Source: Fallopia convolvulus (lineage: Eukaryota; Streptophyta; Magnoliopsida; Caryophyllales; Polygonaceae). From it: a stretch of DNA of 64,000 nucleotides. This document shows positions 45,674 through 58,296 of the stretch, piece by piece. The DNA is taken from NCBI GenBank assembly GCA_964016875.1, contig OZ024735.1, positions 14,313,434 through 14,377,433 on the forward strand, written 5' to 3'. Position 1 is the stretch's first letter; each line of letters opens with the position of its first letter. Position numbers and translations under genes: made by a program. The notes below the pieces were generated by a model. That model did not search any database. It saw only the letters and a program-made list of their open reading frames with translations, and was not told the DNA's origin.

Positions 45674-45683
45674 TGGTATCAGA
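45674..45683 (+). promoter_or_regulatory. Primer binding site after LTR C
   Basis: TGGTATCAGA, the first ten bases of the initiator tRNA-Met site; the next bases diverge. The internal region that should follow is replaced within about 40 bases by Athila pol sequence. Confidence 0.6.
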
Positions 45684-45714
45684 TACCGAGGCTTCTGGCA
45701 AGAACTAAGGATCA

Positions 45715-47365
45715 AACGAAGTGTATTGGTTCGATATCGGAATCTGCGACGTCGTTACCGACCCCCTCCGAGTCGATAACGACCCTACTGGAAGGCATAA
45801 ATGACCCGATATTGACCCCCCCCCCCCCCCCAAGGTCGATACTGACCCCTCTAGCAGATGACGAAGAGCTGTTGGCGTGTGATTACCTTGAGGAGATCTT
45901 GAAGACACAACATGAAGAGCCCATTCTCATCCTGGCTGAGCCTACTCCAACGCTCAAGCCAGTTCTAGACTCCCTCAGGTATGAATTTCTTGGTCCTAAC
46001 TCTACCTTCCCTATTATCATTAATGCTCAATTACATGATGAAGAAGTAGAGAAATTGATTGTTGTGCTTAGGACCCATAGAAAAGCCATTGGTTATTCCC
46101 TTGATGACATAACTGGCATATCCCCCTCATTGTGCATGCATAGAATCCACATGGAGGATAATCCCAAACCCACCATAGAGAATCAACGTAGACTGAATCC
46201 TAACATGAAAGATGTGGTCAAAAAGGAAATTTTAAAACTACTTGATGCAGGGATTATTTTTCCTATATCGAACAACCAATGGGTTAGTCTGATCCATGTG
46301 CTCCCTAAAAAGGGTGGGATGATAATTATTGAGAATGAAAAGGGAGAACTAATCCCCACTAGGACGACAACTAGTTGGAGAATGTGTATTGATCATAGGA
46401 AGTTGAATAGTGCTACAAGAAAAGATCATTTTCCACTTCCTTTCATCGATCAAGTTCTAGAATGCTTAGCCCAACATGATTATTTTTGTTATTTAGATGG
46501 TTATAGCGGTTTTGGCAAATTCCCATTCATCCTGATGACCAAGAGAAAACAACCTTTACATGTCCCTATGGGACTTTTGCATATAGAAGAATGCCATTTG
46601 GGCTTTGCAATGCCTCTGCAACATTTCAAAGATGCATGATGGCTATCTTCTCTGATATGGTAGAGGATATAGTAGAGGTTTTTATGGATGATTTTTCTAT
46701 GTATGGTGCTTCATTTGATGATTGTCTTGCTAACCTTACTCGTGTGCTTAAAAGATGTGAAGAAACCAACCTTGTTTTAAACTGGGAAAAATGCCATTTC
46801 GTGGTCCAAGAACGGATTGTGCTAGGACATCTCGTGTCAAAGAGAGGGATAGAGGTAGACAAAGCCAAAATTGAGGTTATTGAAAAATTAACTACCTCCC
46901 CCTTCTTCTATAAAAGACATTAGGAGTTTTCAAGTACATGTTGGCTTCTACATACGCTTTCTAAGATAACCAAACCATTGACTAACCTACTAATGAAAGA
47001 TGTAGTGTTTGAGTTGTCTTAAAGCCTTTCATAGGTTAAGAGAAGCCCTCATTTCCGCTTCTATCATACAGTCCCAAGACTGGACACTTCCCTTCGAGAT
47101 TATATGTGATGCCAGCGATTATGATGTTGGCGCAGGGCAACGAAAGGATACGAAGCTCCATGCCATCTATTATGCAAGTAAGATGCTTGATGAGGAGCAG
47201 AGTAAGTATACCACAATGGAGAAGGAATTCCTTGTTGTGGTATTTGCTTTTGAGAAATTCCGTTCCTATCTAGTTGGTTCTAAAGTGATTGTTTATACTA
47301 ACGACGCGGTCGTTAGATACTTAATGGCTGAGAAGGATGTCAAACCTAGGCTACTTACTTCGTTG
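45715..47365 (+). pseudogene. Athila-like RT and RNase H fragment, opposite to its neighbours
   Basis: The only Athila reverse transcriptase in the window. It has LIPTRTTTSWRMCIDHRKLN, FPLPFIDQVLE, MPFGLCNASATFQRCM, the catalytic FMDDFSMY and VLNWEKCHF, then RNase H parts IICDASDYDVGAG and TTMEKEFLVVVFAFEKFR. Frames shift near 46600 and 46930, and a segment between RT and RNase H is damaged. It ends abruptly at about 47365, where minus-strand gag begins. The 5' linker has palindromes and a run of C (45817-45830). Elements F, N and E lack just this part. Confidence 0.88.
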
Positions 47366-48106
47366 GAGGTGATGCGTTTTCTCAACTCCGTTGTCTTGGC
47401 AGGAGGGAAGAACTTTGTAAGAAATTGATCATACAAAGCCTTCCAAGTCCTGATAGACTTAGGAGGTAAGCTCTCCAGTAGGTCAGGGCCTTTTCAGTAA
47501 GAGACCACCTAAAAGTTTTTAATAGAACATATTCAAGTGAGACACCTTCAGCAGCAATAGTGTCACATAAATCAAGGAAATTTTTAATATGTTCCTTAGG
47601 GCACTCAGTAGGTTTCCCTTCAAACTGAGCCCGTTTTATTAAGGATATGAATTGAGACTTGATCTCAAATGTCTTCTCTATCTCTGGAAACACGATTGCA
47701 GATCTGGCACCCTCAGTTTTGGATGCATATATTGCTTGGCATTCCTCGGATAAGCATTAAGCTGCTCTTGTAGACGAGCATTATCCTCTCGTTGACGTGC
47801 ATCATTCACTCGCTCTCGTTCTGCTGTTTCGGCAACAACGTCTCAATCTACTTGTAACGCCTCCATCTGTCTCAAGAGGGCTGCCATCTCTTATGCCATT
47901 GCTTCAGGTGTAGCCATGGCTTGGTTTGCTCTCCTTCTGCGATGCAAGGTGCGTTCAGGTTTAGAATAATAACTGGTTTTGTCAAACTCAAGCCTGCGAT
48001 GTCCTGCTGGCATACGCTGAGAAAACAAACAAAGAAAACAGAATTAAAAACAAAAACGTGGTCGGGCTTTTCCCAGACCCACAAGTAAACAAACAAACGT
48101 TGTTGC
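47366..48106 (-). pseudogene. Gag fragment after LTR G
   Basis: Minus-strand gag start and middle as in element F (FEIKSQFISLIKRAQFEGKP, FLDLCDTIAAEGVS), with frameshifts and stops. It keeps the form without the YPRNAKQ copy. It is cut off at 47366 by the inverted RT fragment, inside the gag domain. Confidence 0.82.
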
Positions 48107-48126
48107 TTCCCCAATAACGGTGCCAA
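48107..48126 (-). promoter_or_regulatory. Primer binding site after LTR G
   Basis: Minus strand TTGGCACCGTTATTGGGGAA, three bases from the F site over 20. Confidence 0.8.
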
Positions 48127-48129
48127 TTT

Positions 48130-49560
48130 TGTTATAGGGCAGATTTAACTCGAAAACAAATAAAATTTGTAGTCAAGACCCCGCTGAGTATAGCGAAGTC
48201 AAGATCGTCCACGGGAAGCAAGGCTGCCTGTTTACCGAACTAAAAACAAGAAAACAAAACAAAAAAAAGCAAAAACCGCTACGACAGACCTCGTTAACGA
48301 CCTTCTCAGGGTCGTTAACGATCCTGGATTTCTACTTAAACAGAACAAATAACGATGCAAATGCAGGCTCGGTACCGATCCAAAGTGCCTCGGTAACGAG
48401 TGAAATCGAATGCTAAACTTGAGAAAATCAAAGATAAAAAGCTCTAGGACAAGGGTTACCACAACATAGCTATGAATATAAAATCATGTGAAGATAAAGA
48501 TCATGCCTTTAAAAGATAAATCTATCAACTTTCATTGACTAAACAAGCAAATCAATCAACTTTCATAAATAAATTCACTTTATTACTTGTTTTGAATCCA
48601 AAGCTCGAAACTTTCGTTTATCGAACAATATCAACATTGAAGATCACAACTTTTTCTTTTGATCAACCTACAAACTCAAATTACTTCGACTCTCATCTAA
48701 GCATAAGCACAACAAGCAATTCAAAAGATAGAGAAGGCAATCAAAAACTCAACACATTCATCCAATCATGCTTAACTATGTCGGGTTTCAACCCCGACCC
48801 TAGAAAAGTATACTACTCACTATTCATTGAATCAAAGCAAAAAACTTTATTCAAAGAGAACATTGAAAAGAAAAACTTACTTGAAAGTGAAAGAGATATC
48901 GTCTTACAACCACTTGTGGAATTCCGAAAACAAATAACTCTCTCGATCGGAAACAGTCCGAGTTCTCTCTCTCTCGACTTCTCTCCTAAAACTAATCGAA
49001 TCCCCCCCTTGTCTAGGCTTAGAACAAGGGTATTTATAATAAGAAAGCTATCTAATAAAAGATCTAAAAGATAAAAACTTACCAAACTAAAAGATAACAA
49101 GATAAAAGATATAAACCCCGAAAGTTGGATGCGCTCTACCGACACAGGTCACTTCGTTAACGACCTGCACAAGGTCGGTAGACACCTGCTGAATCCCATA
49201 ACAAAAACTCCGATGCACAACTCGGTAACGACCCTCACAGGTCATTAACGAGCCCTCTATTTTGGCTTATTTCGAACTCTTTCCTTGGCTTAACTTTGCA
49301 CTCTAACTTGATCTTCAAAAGGCATTCTTCTTTCTCCTCTTCTATGCATTCACCCCTCATCACTTCACTTCAACTTCACTTGAAAATGCTCCTTTCCGCT
49401 CAAAAACCTACAAAAAGACACAAAACGGAGTAGCTTCCATACTCTTCATAAAATATGCAAACTTATCCAAAAACACACAAAATTAACTATAAAACCTACT
49501 AAAACTAAACTAAACAACCTAAGAAAGACACCTAAAACTAGACCAAAAACACGAACATCA
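48130..49560 (-). repeat. LTR G, shared by element E and the gag G fragment
   Basis: TGTTATAGGGCAG to CGAACATCA on the plus strand, 1431 bp. On its upstream (minus) side is the 3' region of element E with a polypurine tract; on its downstream side are a primer site and gag. So it sits as a 3' LTR and a 5' LTR at once. It differs from the F LTR over much of its length but is the source type of the piece at 35573-35759. Confidence 0.85.
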
Positions 49561-51400
49561 AAATACCCCATACTTAAGCTTGCTTGTCCTCAAGCAATCA
49601 CTATACAATAACCAAAACCAAATAATCATGCTCATCAAGTAATAGCCATCATTTGTAAAAGCAACATCACAACATAGCAGAAAATAGCAAATGACTATTA
49701 ACGTCATCACACATATATAAGCACTAATAAACATAAGCAAATACAATCCAACCTCACCAAGGATATGTGTTTCTCTCAACTTTCAAGTGTTTGGGTTTAT
49801 AAATTCAATCTCTCAACTCAATCTTATATGCAAAAACTCATATAAATTGGAACTTATATCACCAAACTCTCCACCTAAGATTTGTCAAAACAAGCAAAAT
49901 CATCAAGAGAAATTAGGCTTAATGAAAAACTTCATAGAAGCTTCCATTCGGCCGGGTTGTAATGGGGCTTGGTAAAGACAATAAGCATGGAAAATTTTTG
50001 GCTATGTGGTGCTAATAATATCTGGGAATCAAAGACTCCTAAAAACTCACACATATATCCAAAACTCTCAAAACATAAACCAAACTCACTCAAACATTAT
50101 GCTCTTTCTGCACTCACCTTTAAAAATCCTAGAAAGCCTCATATAAACATAAAATAATCTTTGGTTTAACTTCAAACACAATGCACATCTGCTTCTCTTT
50201 CTTTTCCTTTTCAACATTCTTTTTCCAAATTTTTTCTTTTTCCTTTTTTTTTACTCTCGACTAGCCTCGTTAACGACCTGAGAGGGCCTATAACGAGCTA
50301 CACTTCTCCTCATTTTTCTTCTTCTTCTATCGGTACCGAGCCCACATAGGTCGCTATCGATCCAAACATTCTCTTCTTTTTCTCTTATTTTGTGCATCTT
50401 TTCTACCAAGAGATCTTTTTACTAATTAAAACAAGAGACTTCCAATCTATCCTTCCCAAAACCCTTATTTTGAACCAAAACATAACATTTTTCACTCTAC
50501 AAAACATACATCTCCAACGAAGTCCTAATCCCCGGATAGGGTCAAGCTTATCTCGGCTAGGGAAATAATTTTTGTGGAGCTGAAAATAAAAGGCTAAAGC
50601 TCAAAATCACTATCAAAAAGAAGGATCACGTAAAGGGTGGATAGGGCTAAATAAGGCTCATAAAAATAAGTTCTCTATCATATGACTTTCACAAGTAATG
50701 AACTAAAAATCTTATATAGGTCTCAAGAAATAGATAATTATCACAATTCCAAGAGATAATATACATAAAGAGAGTTGGGACAAAAAAATAAATCCACTTG
50801 GTTTCAGACTTGGTACAAGCCAAAGTCATTATTCCATTTGGTTTGCACAACCAAAAAATTATTCTGAGGAAATCACACAAGAAAAGAAGAGGGATTTTTG
50901 ATATTCTCCCTATAAGGCCAAAAATAACTCACAAGGTAGCAATTTTTGTTGGATTGCACTACTCATGGTAAAAGTTATACATGCTCAATTTCATCAAATG
51001 CTATTCCTCTATGAAAACAATTTCATATCAAGAATCAGGCTATACCATCAAAAACATGCTTGAAAGGAAATTATATGATCATGCTAGCAATTAACTATCA
51101 TAGAACCAAAAGACAGAGCATTTATCCATTCTAAAAAACTCTCTTTTTTTTCGAATTTTCAATTTTTTCAATTTTTTTTTGTGATTTTCAAATTTTAAAA
51201 AACAACGAACAACTTAAACAAAGCAAACAAAACAAAGACACACAAGCAATTAAGTTTTCTTCCCTCCCCTACCCCATACTTAAAATTACAGTGTCCCCAC
51301 TGTAATAGAACTAAGCAGTAGAAAGGAATAAGGAAAAAGAAAGAAACTCACAAGATCAAACTGAAGCGGAAAAGAGCATCCTTGAAACTGAATCATCACT
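49561..51400 (-). other. 3' non-coding region of element E
   Basis: Matches 35760-37524 of F. At about 50775-50870 it has roughly 100 extra bases (with TTGGTTTCAGACTTGG) that F lacks; no inverted ends were seen there. Palindromes at 50274 and nearby. Confidence 0.7.
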
Positions 51401-51420
51401 GTGGTGGTGGAAACCGGCGC

Positions 51421-52691
51421 TCAAAATTGCCCATGAACTGATACATGGTCCTCCAACGCTCCTCATCAACCGTCACTCATTGCTCCATCGTCCTCCAACG
51501 AGCATCCGCCTATTGATGCCTTGCATCATCAAGAGCCATGAGAGCTGCATAGACACCCTCCCAACACTCCATCCTCTAGGTGAGTTGTATCTGCTGTAGG
51601 TTGAGATGTTGCGTCTGAAAAGATAAATCATCGGCCCATGGAGGTGGAACACTCGATCCAGTATAGGTGGGATGAGGAGGCGGTGTGTAATGATCCTGGG
51701 GCTGGAAGTGGTCTTGGTAGATCACCGGGTTATAGGGCATCATTGCATACGATTGAGGCACGGTAGGCGGTGGCGGTGGCTCGTTACCGAAGCTGCATGC
51801 CTCGTTGCTAGCCTCGAAATAATCGTTAACGAGCCCTGGCGGGTCGTTACTGATGTCGTCTTCCTCGCCAAGTACCTTGGTACCGAGGTCATCATCCTCG
51901 TTATCGAGGTCCTCCGTGGCTGCCTCCGTGGCAACGTCCGTGTTTGCCTCATCTTCATCCATTTCTTTGCCTTCTCTGTCAAACCGTGACTCACACTCCC
52001 TCAACGACGGCTCATCCAAGTGGCTTCTTCTCCAACGGGAAAGCATGGCCCGTCCAAGTCTCATACCAATTTGGCACATAAAGCAAATCGAACTTGTCTC
52101 GGGTAAGCAACACATCTCGGTCAAGTACCTTAGTGGCGTACCCTCTTTCGGTCCTCACAAAAATGGTGGAGGAGAACCAATACGTTTTGTCGAGCTTCTA
52201 GGCACGGTTTGGCGTATAACGCTCAAGATCAACACCGAGTTTTGCCCTTAGAAGACTCACCAGATTCCCGCACCATACTTCTTTTGACTTGATCCCGTAC
52301 TTCTCTACATATTGCAACCATTCATACCCCAAGTTCAAGGGGGCGGGATCTTAAAAAAGAATAGTACGGAGGCATGCAACATCCAACCGTATTGGTCTTG
52401 AAAGCACTTTCTTGGGCCAAAAAGTGGCGCCCAAGACTCGGAAAAGGGTCCGGAAGATGGGGTTGATGATGCTTGCCCCTCGTAGTGCTGTTGCAGACAG
52501 TTCAACCTCCCCGGAAATGTAACTCCAAGTGTCGGTGACCTTGAAGTACTTGATCTTGTAATCCCTTGAGTGGTGAGGAAGCTCAAAAAGGGCATTGAAT
52601 TCAGCCATTGTGCACTCACGATCAAAATTGCCTAGCAGGAACTTGATCCTTCCGGCTGAAGTCTTGGTCTAGAAGCTTGTCCGGAGAGTGG
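51421..52691 (-). pseudogene. ATHILA ORF-1 of element E, C-terminal part
   Basis: Continues the frame begun at 59979 after the nested element N. Contains the FNALFELP and INPIFRTLFRVLGATFWPKK blocks, then the acidic and Pro-rich tail. It has several frameshifts and stops (for example near 52350 and 52130). Same family as the ORF-1 of F. Confidence 0.75.
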
Positions 52692-53596
52692 CTATGTGTT
52701 GAAAGGGTTTCTTGAAAAAAAATTTATAATCAAGACCCCGCTGAGTATAGGGAGGTCAGGATCGTCCACAGGGAGCAAGTCAGTGCTAAGTTTTGTTACT
52801 TATTACGCAAGAAATCATTTAAATCTAGGGAAATTAGCAAGAGAAAGAGGAATTCTAAGGTAAAGGTATCACCACAACAATAATCATGCATGTCAACGCT
52901 ATGAAACATAAAGATCACGCTTTTATCACATAAAGGTGTCAACTTTCGTCAACCTAATCAAGTAAATCAACTAACTTTCGTTCAATTAATAAACTTACTA
53001 TCTAACCTCTTCTACTTCAACTAGGATAGATCCGCTTTCGCTTCAAAACCCTAAATTGACTATTCTGATTCAAAGTTTCCGCTTTCGCTTTCAACTATGA
53101 ATGAGAAATTCCCTTCAACTTTCGTTTCAAGGATTAAGAACAAGAGAATAGAATCATGCAATAAAAACAATCAAATCATGATCATAAACAAGCATGCACA
53201 ACCATTGTTGGGTTCAACCCAACCGTAGAGAGAAGGACTACTCACAAATCATCATGGAAAATTAACTGAATTAAATAAAAGAAAACATACTACCGAATTC
53301 AAAGCCAATCGTTCCTCCACAATCCACAATCTCGTCCCCCTCTCACGCCTCTCTCTTATCTCCCTTACCCCCCTTACTTGCCCTCCAAGGCAATTGATTG
53401 TGTGTTGTGTGTGTAGAAAAAAAACAAAGGGTAGACAAGAGTATTTATAGCGAAACTAATCTATCTTAAATCTATCTCTATGGAAATAATATCTTCTAAT
53501 AAGATATATCCCTTCTATCTATCTAATAACATAAAAGCAATAGGATAAAAGCCTTTAATTCACGCAGACTCGGTCTTCGCTACGACACGGGGTACC

Positions 53597-53626
53597 TCGT
53601 TAACGACCTGAGAGCCTCGTTAACGA
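53597..53626. repeat. Palindrome pair in the 3' LTR of N
   Basis: TCGTTAACGA at 53597 and 53617, 20 bp apart; the 5' LTR has the same pair at 59201 and 59221. Confidence 0.88.
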
Positions 53627-54031
53627 CCCTGTTCATCACTTCGAACAGCTTTGAGTAAAAATTGCATAGCGGATTCGTTACAACTCCGTTTGACTCGATT
53701 CATTTTCCTATGTTCTTGTAACGAAATTCTCTATCTCTTTCCAAGCTCAAACTTGATCTTCAAATCTTTATGAACTTCATTCCTTGAGCTTTATCTTCAT
53801 CTTCTCTTCATTCTTGAGTGCTATCTTTCACCGGCTTTGCTCCTTTCTTCATAAGTGCTCCAAATAGCTTCTAAAAACCTACAAAACACCACCAAAGCTT
53901 ATGTAGACTCCATATCTTAAGAAAATACGAAAACCTACACAAACGACTCAAAACAAAACACAAAACTAAAGAAAAAGACTCAAACGCACTAAAAACACAC
54001 CCTAAAAACACGACTAAAAAGGCGGACATCA

Positions 54032-56227
54032 AAATAACCCATACTTAGACTTGCTTGTCCTTAAGCAATCGACAAGACATCAACCAAAACCATCAACACA
54101 TATATCAAGTCAATGCCCTTATCAAAAAGCAACATCATAACTCAAGTAGAAATAAATAGACAAGTGAATCTAGCGTCATCAAACATATATGAGCAACCTC
54201 AAGCAAAAGCAACTAAAAATCCAACCTCACAAAGGATAATGTATTTCTCTCAACTCTCAAGTGCTTGCGCTTAGAATAACACCTCTCAACTCAATCCAAT
54301 ATACAAAAATCAACATATCCATTGTTACTTATATCACCAAACTCTCTACCTGAGATGTCAAAACACATAAAAATAATCAAGAGAACTTAGGCTCAATGAA
54401 AAACTTCATAGAAGTTTCCATTCGGCCGGGTTGTAATGGGGCTTGGTAATAATAATAAGGCGTGGAAAAATTTTGGTCATGTGGTGCTAATAATATCCGG
54501 GAATCAAAGACTCCTAAAAACTCACACATCTCACCAAAACTTTCAAAAATAACATACCAAACTCACTCTTCATTATGCACACTTATTCCTTTCAACCCCC
54601 TTTAATATCCCAACTAAACTTGCTTATAATAACAAGGAAATTTGGCTCATGCACATTATTCATTACTCAACACTTCTTCCTGCTTTTGATTTTCTTCCGT
54701 TTTTTTTCCTCCCTTACGATCTTCATGTTTTTTTTTCTGTGGGAGGTCGGTACCGGCCCTGCAGAGTCGGTAACGAGTTCTGATTTTTCTGTTTTTCCCC
54801 TTTACTTCTTTTGTAAGTGCATTTAGGGAACCGAACTCGTTTTACAAAACAAACTGCAAGATTTTTCACTTTACCCAACCCAATATTACCCCACACTAAA
54901 TCTCACTCAACAAAATCATCGACCAATACTAAGTCCTAATCCACGGATAGGGTCAAGCTTATATCGGCTAGGGATAATTTTTGTGGAGCTAAAAATAAAA
55001 GGCTTAAGGCTCAAATTGGCTATCAAAAAGAAGGAAAATGTAAGGGTGGATATGGATTAATAGGGATTATGAAAATAAGTTCTCTATCATCTAACTTTCA
55101 CAAGTAATGAACTAATATCTCATATAGGTCGATCAAGTAATAGATAACCATATCAATGACAAGAGATAATATGCATAAGGAGGGTAAATCACACAAGAAA
55201 AGAAGAGGGATTTTTTTTACGTTCTCCCTATAAGGCCAAAAACAATTCATAAGGTAGCAATTTTTGTTGGATTTTAGTCACTTCTACCTAAGATCATATG
55301 TGCTCAATTTCATCACATGCTAAATATCCACATAAAAACAATTTTTCAACATGATTCAGACAAAGCTTTCCAAACATGCTATGGAATTACATGATCAAGC
55401 AAGTTAAAGCATATCATAGGACAGCTAAGTGGAATATTATCAATCCTAAAAACACAAACAAAGACACAAAACTGAGTTTCCTTTTCCCATATCTCATACT
55501 TAAACCAAACAGTGTCCCCACTGTTTAAAAACATAAAAAGAATAAACATGATAAGAAAAGGGAACTCACAAAATAAAACTGAAGCTATTTTGAAACCATT
55601 AATCACTTGAGGAGTTTTTCTTTTCTTTCGATTTGGTAGAGGTTGGTACCGACCCTAGGAAGGTCGGTAACGAACCTGGCATGCTTGTACACCGATTGTC
55701 TTGAATTGTTCTTCTTTGTAGCACTTCTTCTTCATGTACCCGAGTCATCTTAGAAAAAAAACTTCTATCCCTACTATACTAATCTAAGCTAAAAACAAGT
55801 CAAAAGAAAGCTAGCAAAAAGATCTAAGAAAGTAAAAACTAAAAAACGAAAATAAAAAGCGGGTTGCCACCCGTAAGCGCTTATGTTAACATTGTTAGCC
55901 CAACGAACTGGCCTTAGCTTACCTAGGGTAGCTGCCATCCAGTATCGAAGGGATCATAAGAAACCTCATACTTAGCCTGAAAAACATCATAGCTTCTCTC
56001 CAAAATATTTGGTCCTCTATCATCAATAAGTATGCTTGGTAATCCTACAACAGGGTTAGTATAATCCGAAAACCAAGGAGGTTTTGACTCCTTCAGAGAA
56101 CTAACAGTAGGATCTAGTATAAGACAAGGATAAGAGAAAGTATCATGACCAGAATTGATTAAATAAAAACAAGAAAACTCACCAGGGACATTCGGGAAGT
56201 GGCTCGTTACCGAGGTGTAGGGAGTCG
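54032..56227 (-). other. 3' non-coding region of element N
   Basis: Contains the post-pol block near 55860-55905 (GCGCTTATG and GTTGCC words, diverged) and the 3' region shared with F and E. Palindrome pairs are at 54747/54767 and 55643/55664. No coding region is seen; ORF-1 is missing. Confidence 0.7.
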
Positions 56228-57457
56228 TTAATGACCCTGTTGAATCTGGAAGTGCCTCGTACCGTGCCTGATTCCATCTCCAACATCAAACTCCTTTAGA
56301 AATGGGTCGTTACCGATCCATGGAGGGTCGGTAGGCTCCTCTTTAGGCGTGTCTCCATTGAATTTTCCTGTTTTTGTACTTAGAGAAGGGTCGTTACTGA
56401 ACCATGGTGGGTCGGTAGGCTCCTCGGTACTACAACTAGCCACTTCGCTTATGGGCGAATTGAAGTGAAACTCGACATTCTCTTCTCCAATATCAAACGT
56501 GAGAAGTCCTTTTCTGACATCTACACGTGCTCCTGCGGTAGCTAAGAATGGTCTGCCAAGAATGATTGGTACTACAAGGTCCTCAAGCATATCTAGAACA
56601 ATGAAGTCATTGGGAACAAAAAATATTCCAACTTGGATAGGAACATCGTCAACGATTCTAGTTGGTTTTACAAAAGATCCGTCCGCCATGTAAAGTTTCA
56701 TATTAACAAGCTCCAGTGGTCCCATGTTAGCCTTGGTCCAGATAGATAATTGTAATAAACTAGCACTGGCACCTAGATCACATAGAGCTTTAAAACGGTT
56801 AGTTCTAATACCAATTGAAATTGCAAAGTTACCTAGATCACCGAGTTTTTCAGGGAGCTTTATGGAATGGACCTCATTATGTAGCTCTGAGATAGATCTT
56901 TTCCTGCTCAAAATCTCTTTCAAAAATTTAGCGTAGGTAGGCATTTCATTAAGGGCATCATCAGTAAATGGAATTGAAATATTTAGCCCTTGAAGAATTT
57001 TAACAAACCGTCTAAACTTTCCTTCCGTAACATCATTAGACTTCTTAATCGGGAAAGGAAGAGTTTTTGACGGATTCAGGATAGAAAGAGACTCGAATCG
57101 AGGCCTTACCAAATCGACAAGAGGGTCGATCGGTGTAGGAGAAGGGTCGGTATCGACCCTGAGGGTGTCGGTAACGAATTGAGAACTCAGTTCAGAAGAC
57201 TTACCTGGCATGGATGACGCGTTATCGAGCTTGGGAGCCTCGGTATCGACCCTGTTAGGGTCGGTAACGAGCCTGACTGGGGCATCAACTTCGTTGCTAT
57301 GCTCAATATCTTTAGGCTCGGCTCGATCTGGTAACTCCTTGCCACTTTTGAGGTGTATGGCTGCAATTTGTCCTCTCGGGTTCTCTTCGGGACAGCCCGA
57401 AAGTTGCCCTTGAGGTCTTGGAATCCGTGGATCTAGGTTACCCAATTGTGAGTCCAC
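56228..57457 (-). CDS. Athila-like protease region of element N
   Basis: A 409-codon open frame from the end of gag through the linker to protease. The active site block is ALCDLGASASLLQLS, followed by VGIFFVPNDFIVLDM and IILGRPFLATAGARVDV. The linker has palindromes at 57147/57168 and 57219/57240/57261 that encode TDP and similar words. It ends with two NDP-type repeats and a stop, with no RT after it. Confidence 0.82.
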   Translation of the reverse strand: MDSQLGNLDPRIPRPQGQLSGCPEENPRGQIAAIHLKSGKELPDRAEPKDIEHSNEVDAPVRLVTDPNRVDTEAPKLDNASSMPGKSSELSSQFVTDTLRVDTDPSPTPIDPLVDLVRPRFESLSILNPSKTLPFPIKKSNDVTEGKFRRFVKILQGLNISIPFTDDALNEMPTYAKFLKEILSRKRSISELHNEVHSIKLPEKLGDLGNFAISIGIRTNRFKALCDLGASASLLQLSIWTKANMGPLELVNMKLYMADGSFVKPTRIVDDVPIQVGIFFVPNDFIVLDMLEDLVVPIILGRPFLATAGARVDVRKGLLTFDIGEENVEFHFNSPISEVASCSTEEPTDPPWFSNDPSLSTKTGKFNGDTPKEEPTDPPWIGNDPFLKEFDVGDGIRHGTRHFQIQQGH

Positions 57458-57484
57458 GCTCTTCTTCCAGATCTCGAACTCTCC

Positions 57485-57900
57485 TTATCGTTTCATTTGG
57501 TTGTTAAGGTTGGCTTGGACTCCATTAATGCCCTCTTGTAACCCTTGTACCCAGGATGGTGGCTCTTGATAGCCCGGGGGTCTGTAGGGTGCGGGTCTTC
57601 TATCCGGTGGAGGGGGTTCATAGTTGCCCCAGGTGGGCTGATTGTTGTTCCTCCCTGCATAAAAATTATGTGCTTGGTTCCCATAGGGACCTCTCATATA
57701 GTTAGCTTCTACATATGCCTCAGCAGCACAAACCTGTTGCAAGTTAGTGCAAGGTAAAAGTAGCATGGGATTGAGACCCGCATTCAAGACAAGACGGAGG
57801 TGATTTAAGATAACTTATCTGCTTTCTCAAGCGGTTGACCTCGTCTTGCAAGAATTGGTGCTTCACTTCAGGGTCGACCTCGTCCATGTTAGGATTGTAG
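57485..57900 (-). pseudogene. Gag remnant of element N
   Basis: Only the Pro-rich C-terminal part of gag (PPPDRRPAPYRPPGYQEPP and EGINGVQANLNNQ) is left; the gag core domain is missing between the primer site and this part. The cysteines of the knuckle are mostly gone. Confidence 0.75.
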
Positions 57901-58020
57901 AGTCATCGTTGGGGCTGTTGGGCTTGTTGCACTTCATACATGGCTTTGCATTCTCTTAACACTGAAAGCAAGACAAAAACAGAAACGAAATCAAAAAGCA
58001 AAACGGGTTCTCGGCGAGGG

Positions 58021-58143
58021 TCGATACCGAGGCCTAGGGGGTCGGTAACGAGCTTGCTGTGATCCCGAAAATCAAAAACTAAAAACAAAGAAGAAACTAC
58101 CTGTTGACAAGGTCGGTACCGACCTGGATAAGGTCTGTAACGA
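58021..58143. repeat. Palindrome pairs in the leader of N
   Basis: TCGATACCGA at 58021 and TCGGTAACGA at 58042 (21 bp), then TCGGTACCGA at 58113 and TCTGTAACGA at 58134 (21 bp). Confidence 0.85.
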
Positions 58144-58276
58144 CTCGACACTGATCTAGAAAATAAACAGAAAAAACACAGAAACTAGGTTGCCCAGCAG
58201 GGTCGGTAACTACCCCAGGCCGACTCGGCCGAGTCCCGAAAAATTAAAAAGGAACAAAACTTGGCACTATTGAAAT

Positions 58277-58296
58277 CTCATCGGCAATGGCGCCAA
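58277..58296 (-). promoter_or_regulatory. Primer binding site of element N
   Basis: Minus strand TTGGCGCCATTGCCGATGAG, like the F site but ending GATGAG in place of GGGGAA. Confidence 0.82.

Noticed and set aside
48130..49560. LTR G as a solo LTR
   Set aside because: It has a polypurine tract on one side and a primer site with gag on the other, so it is joined to internal regions at both ends.
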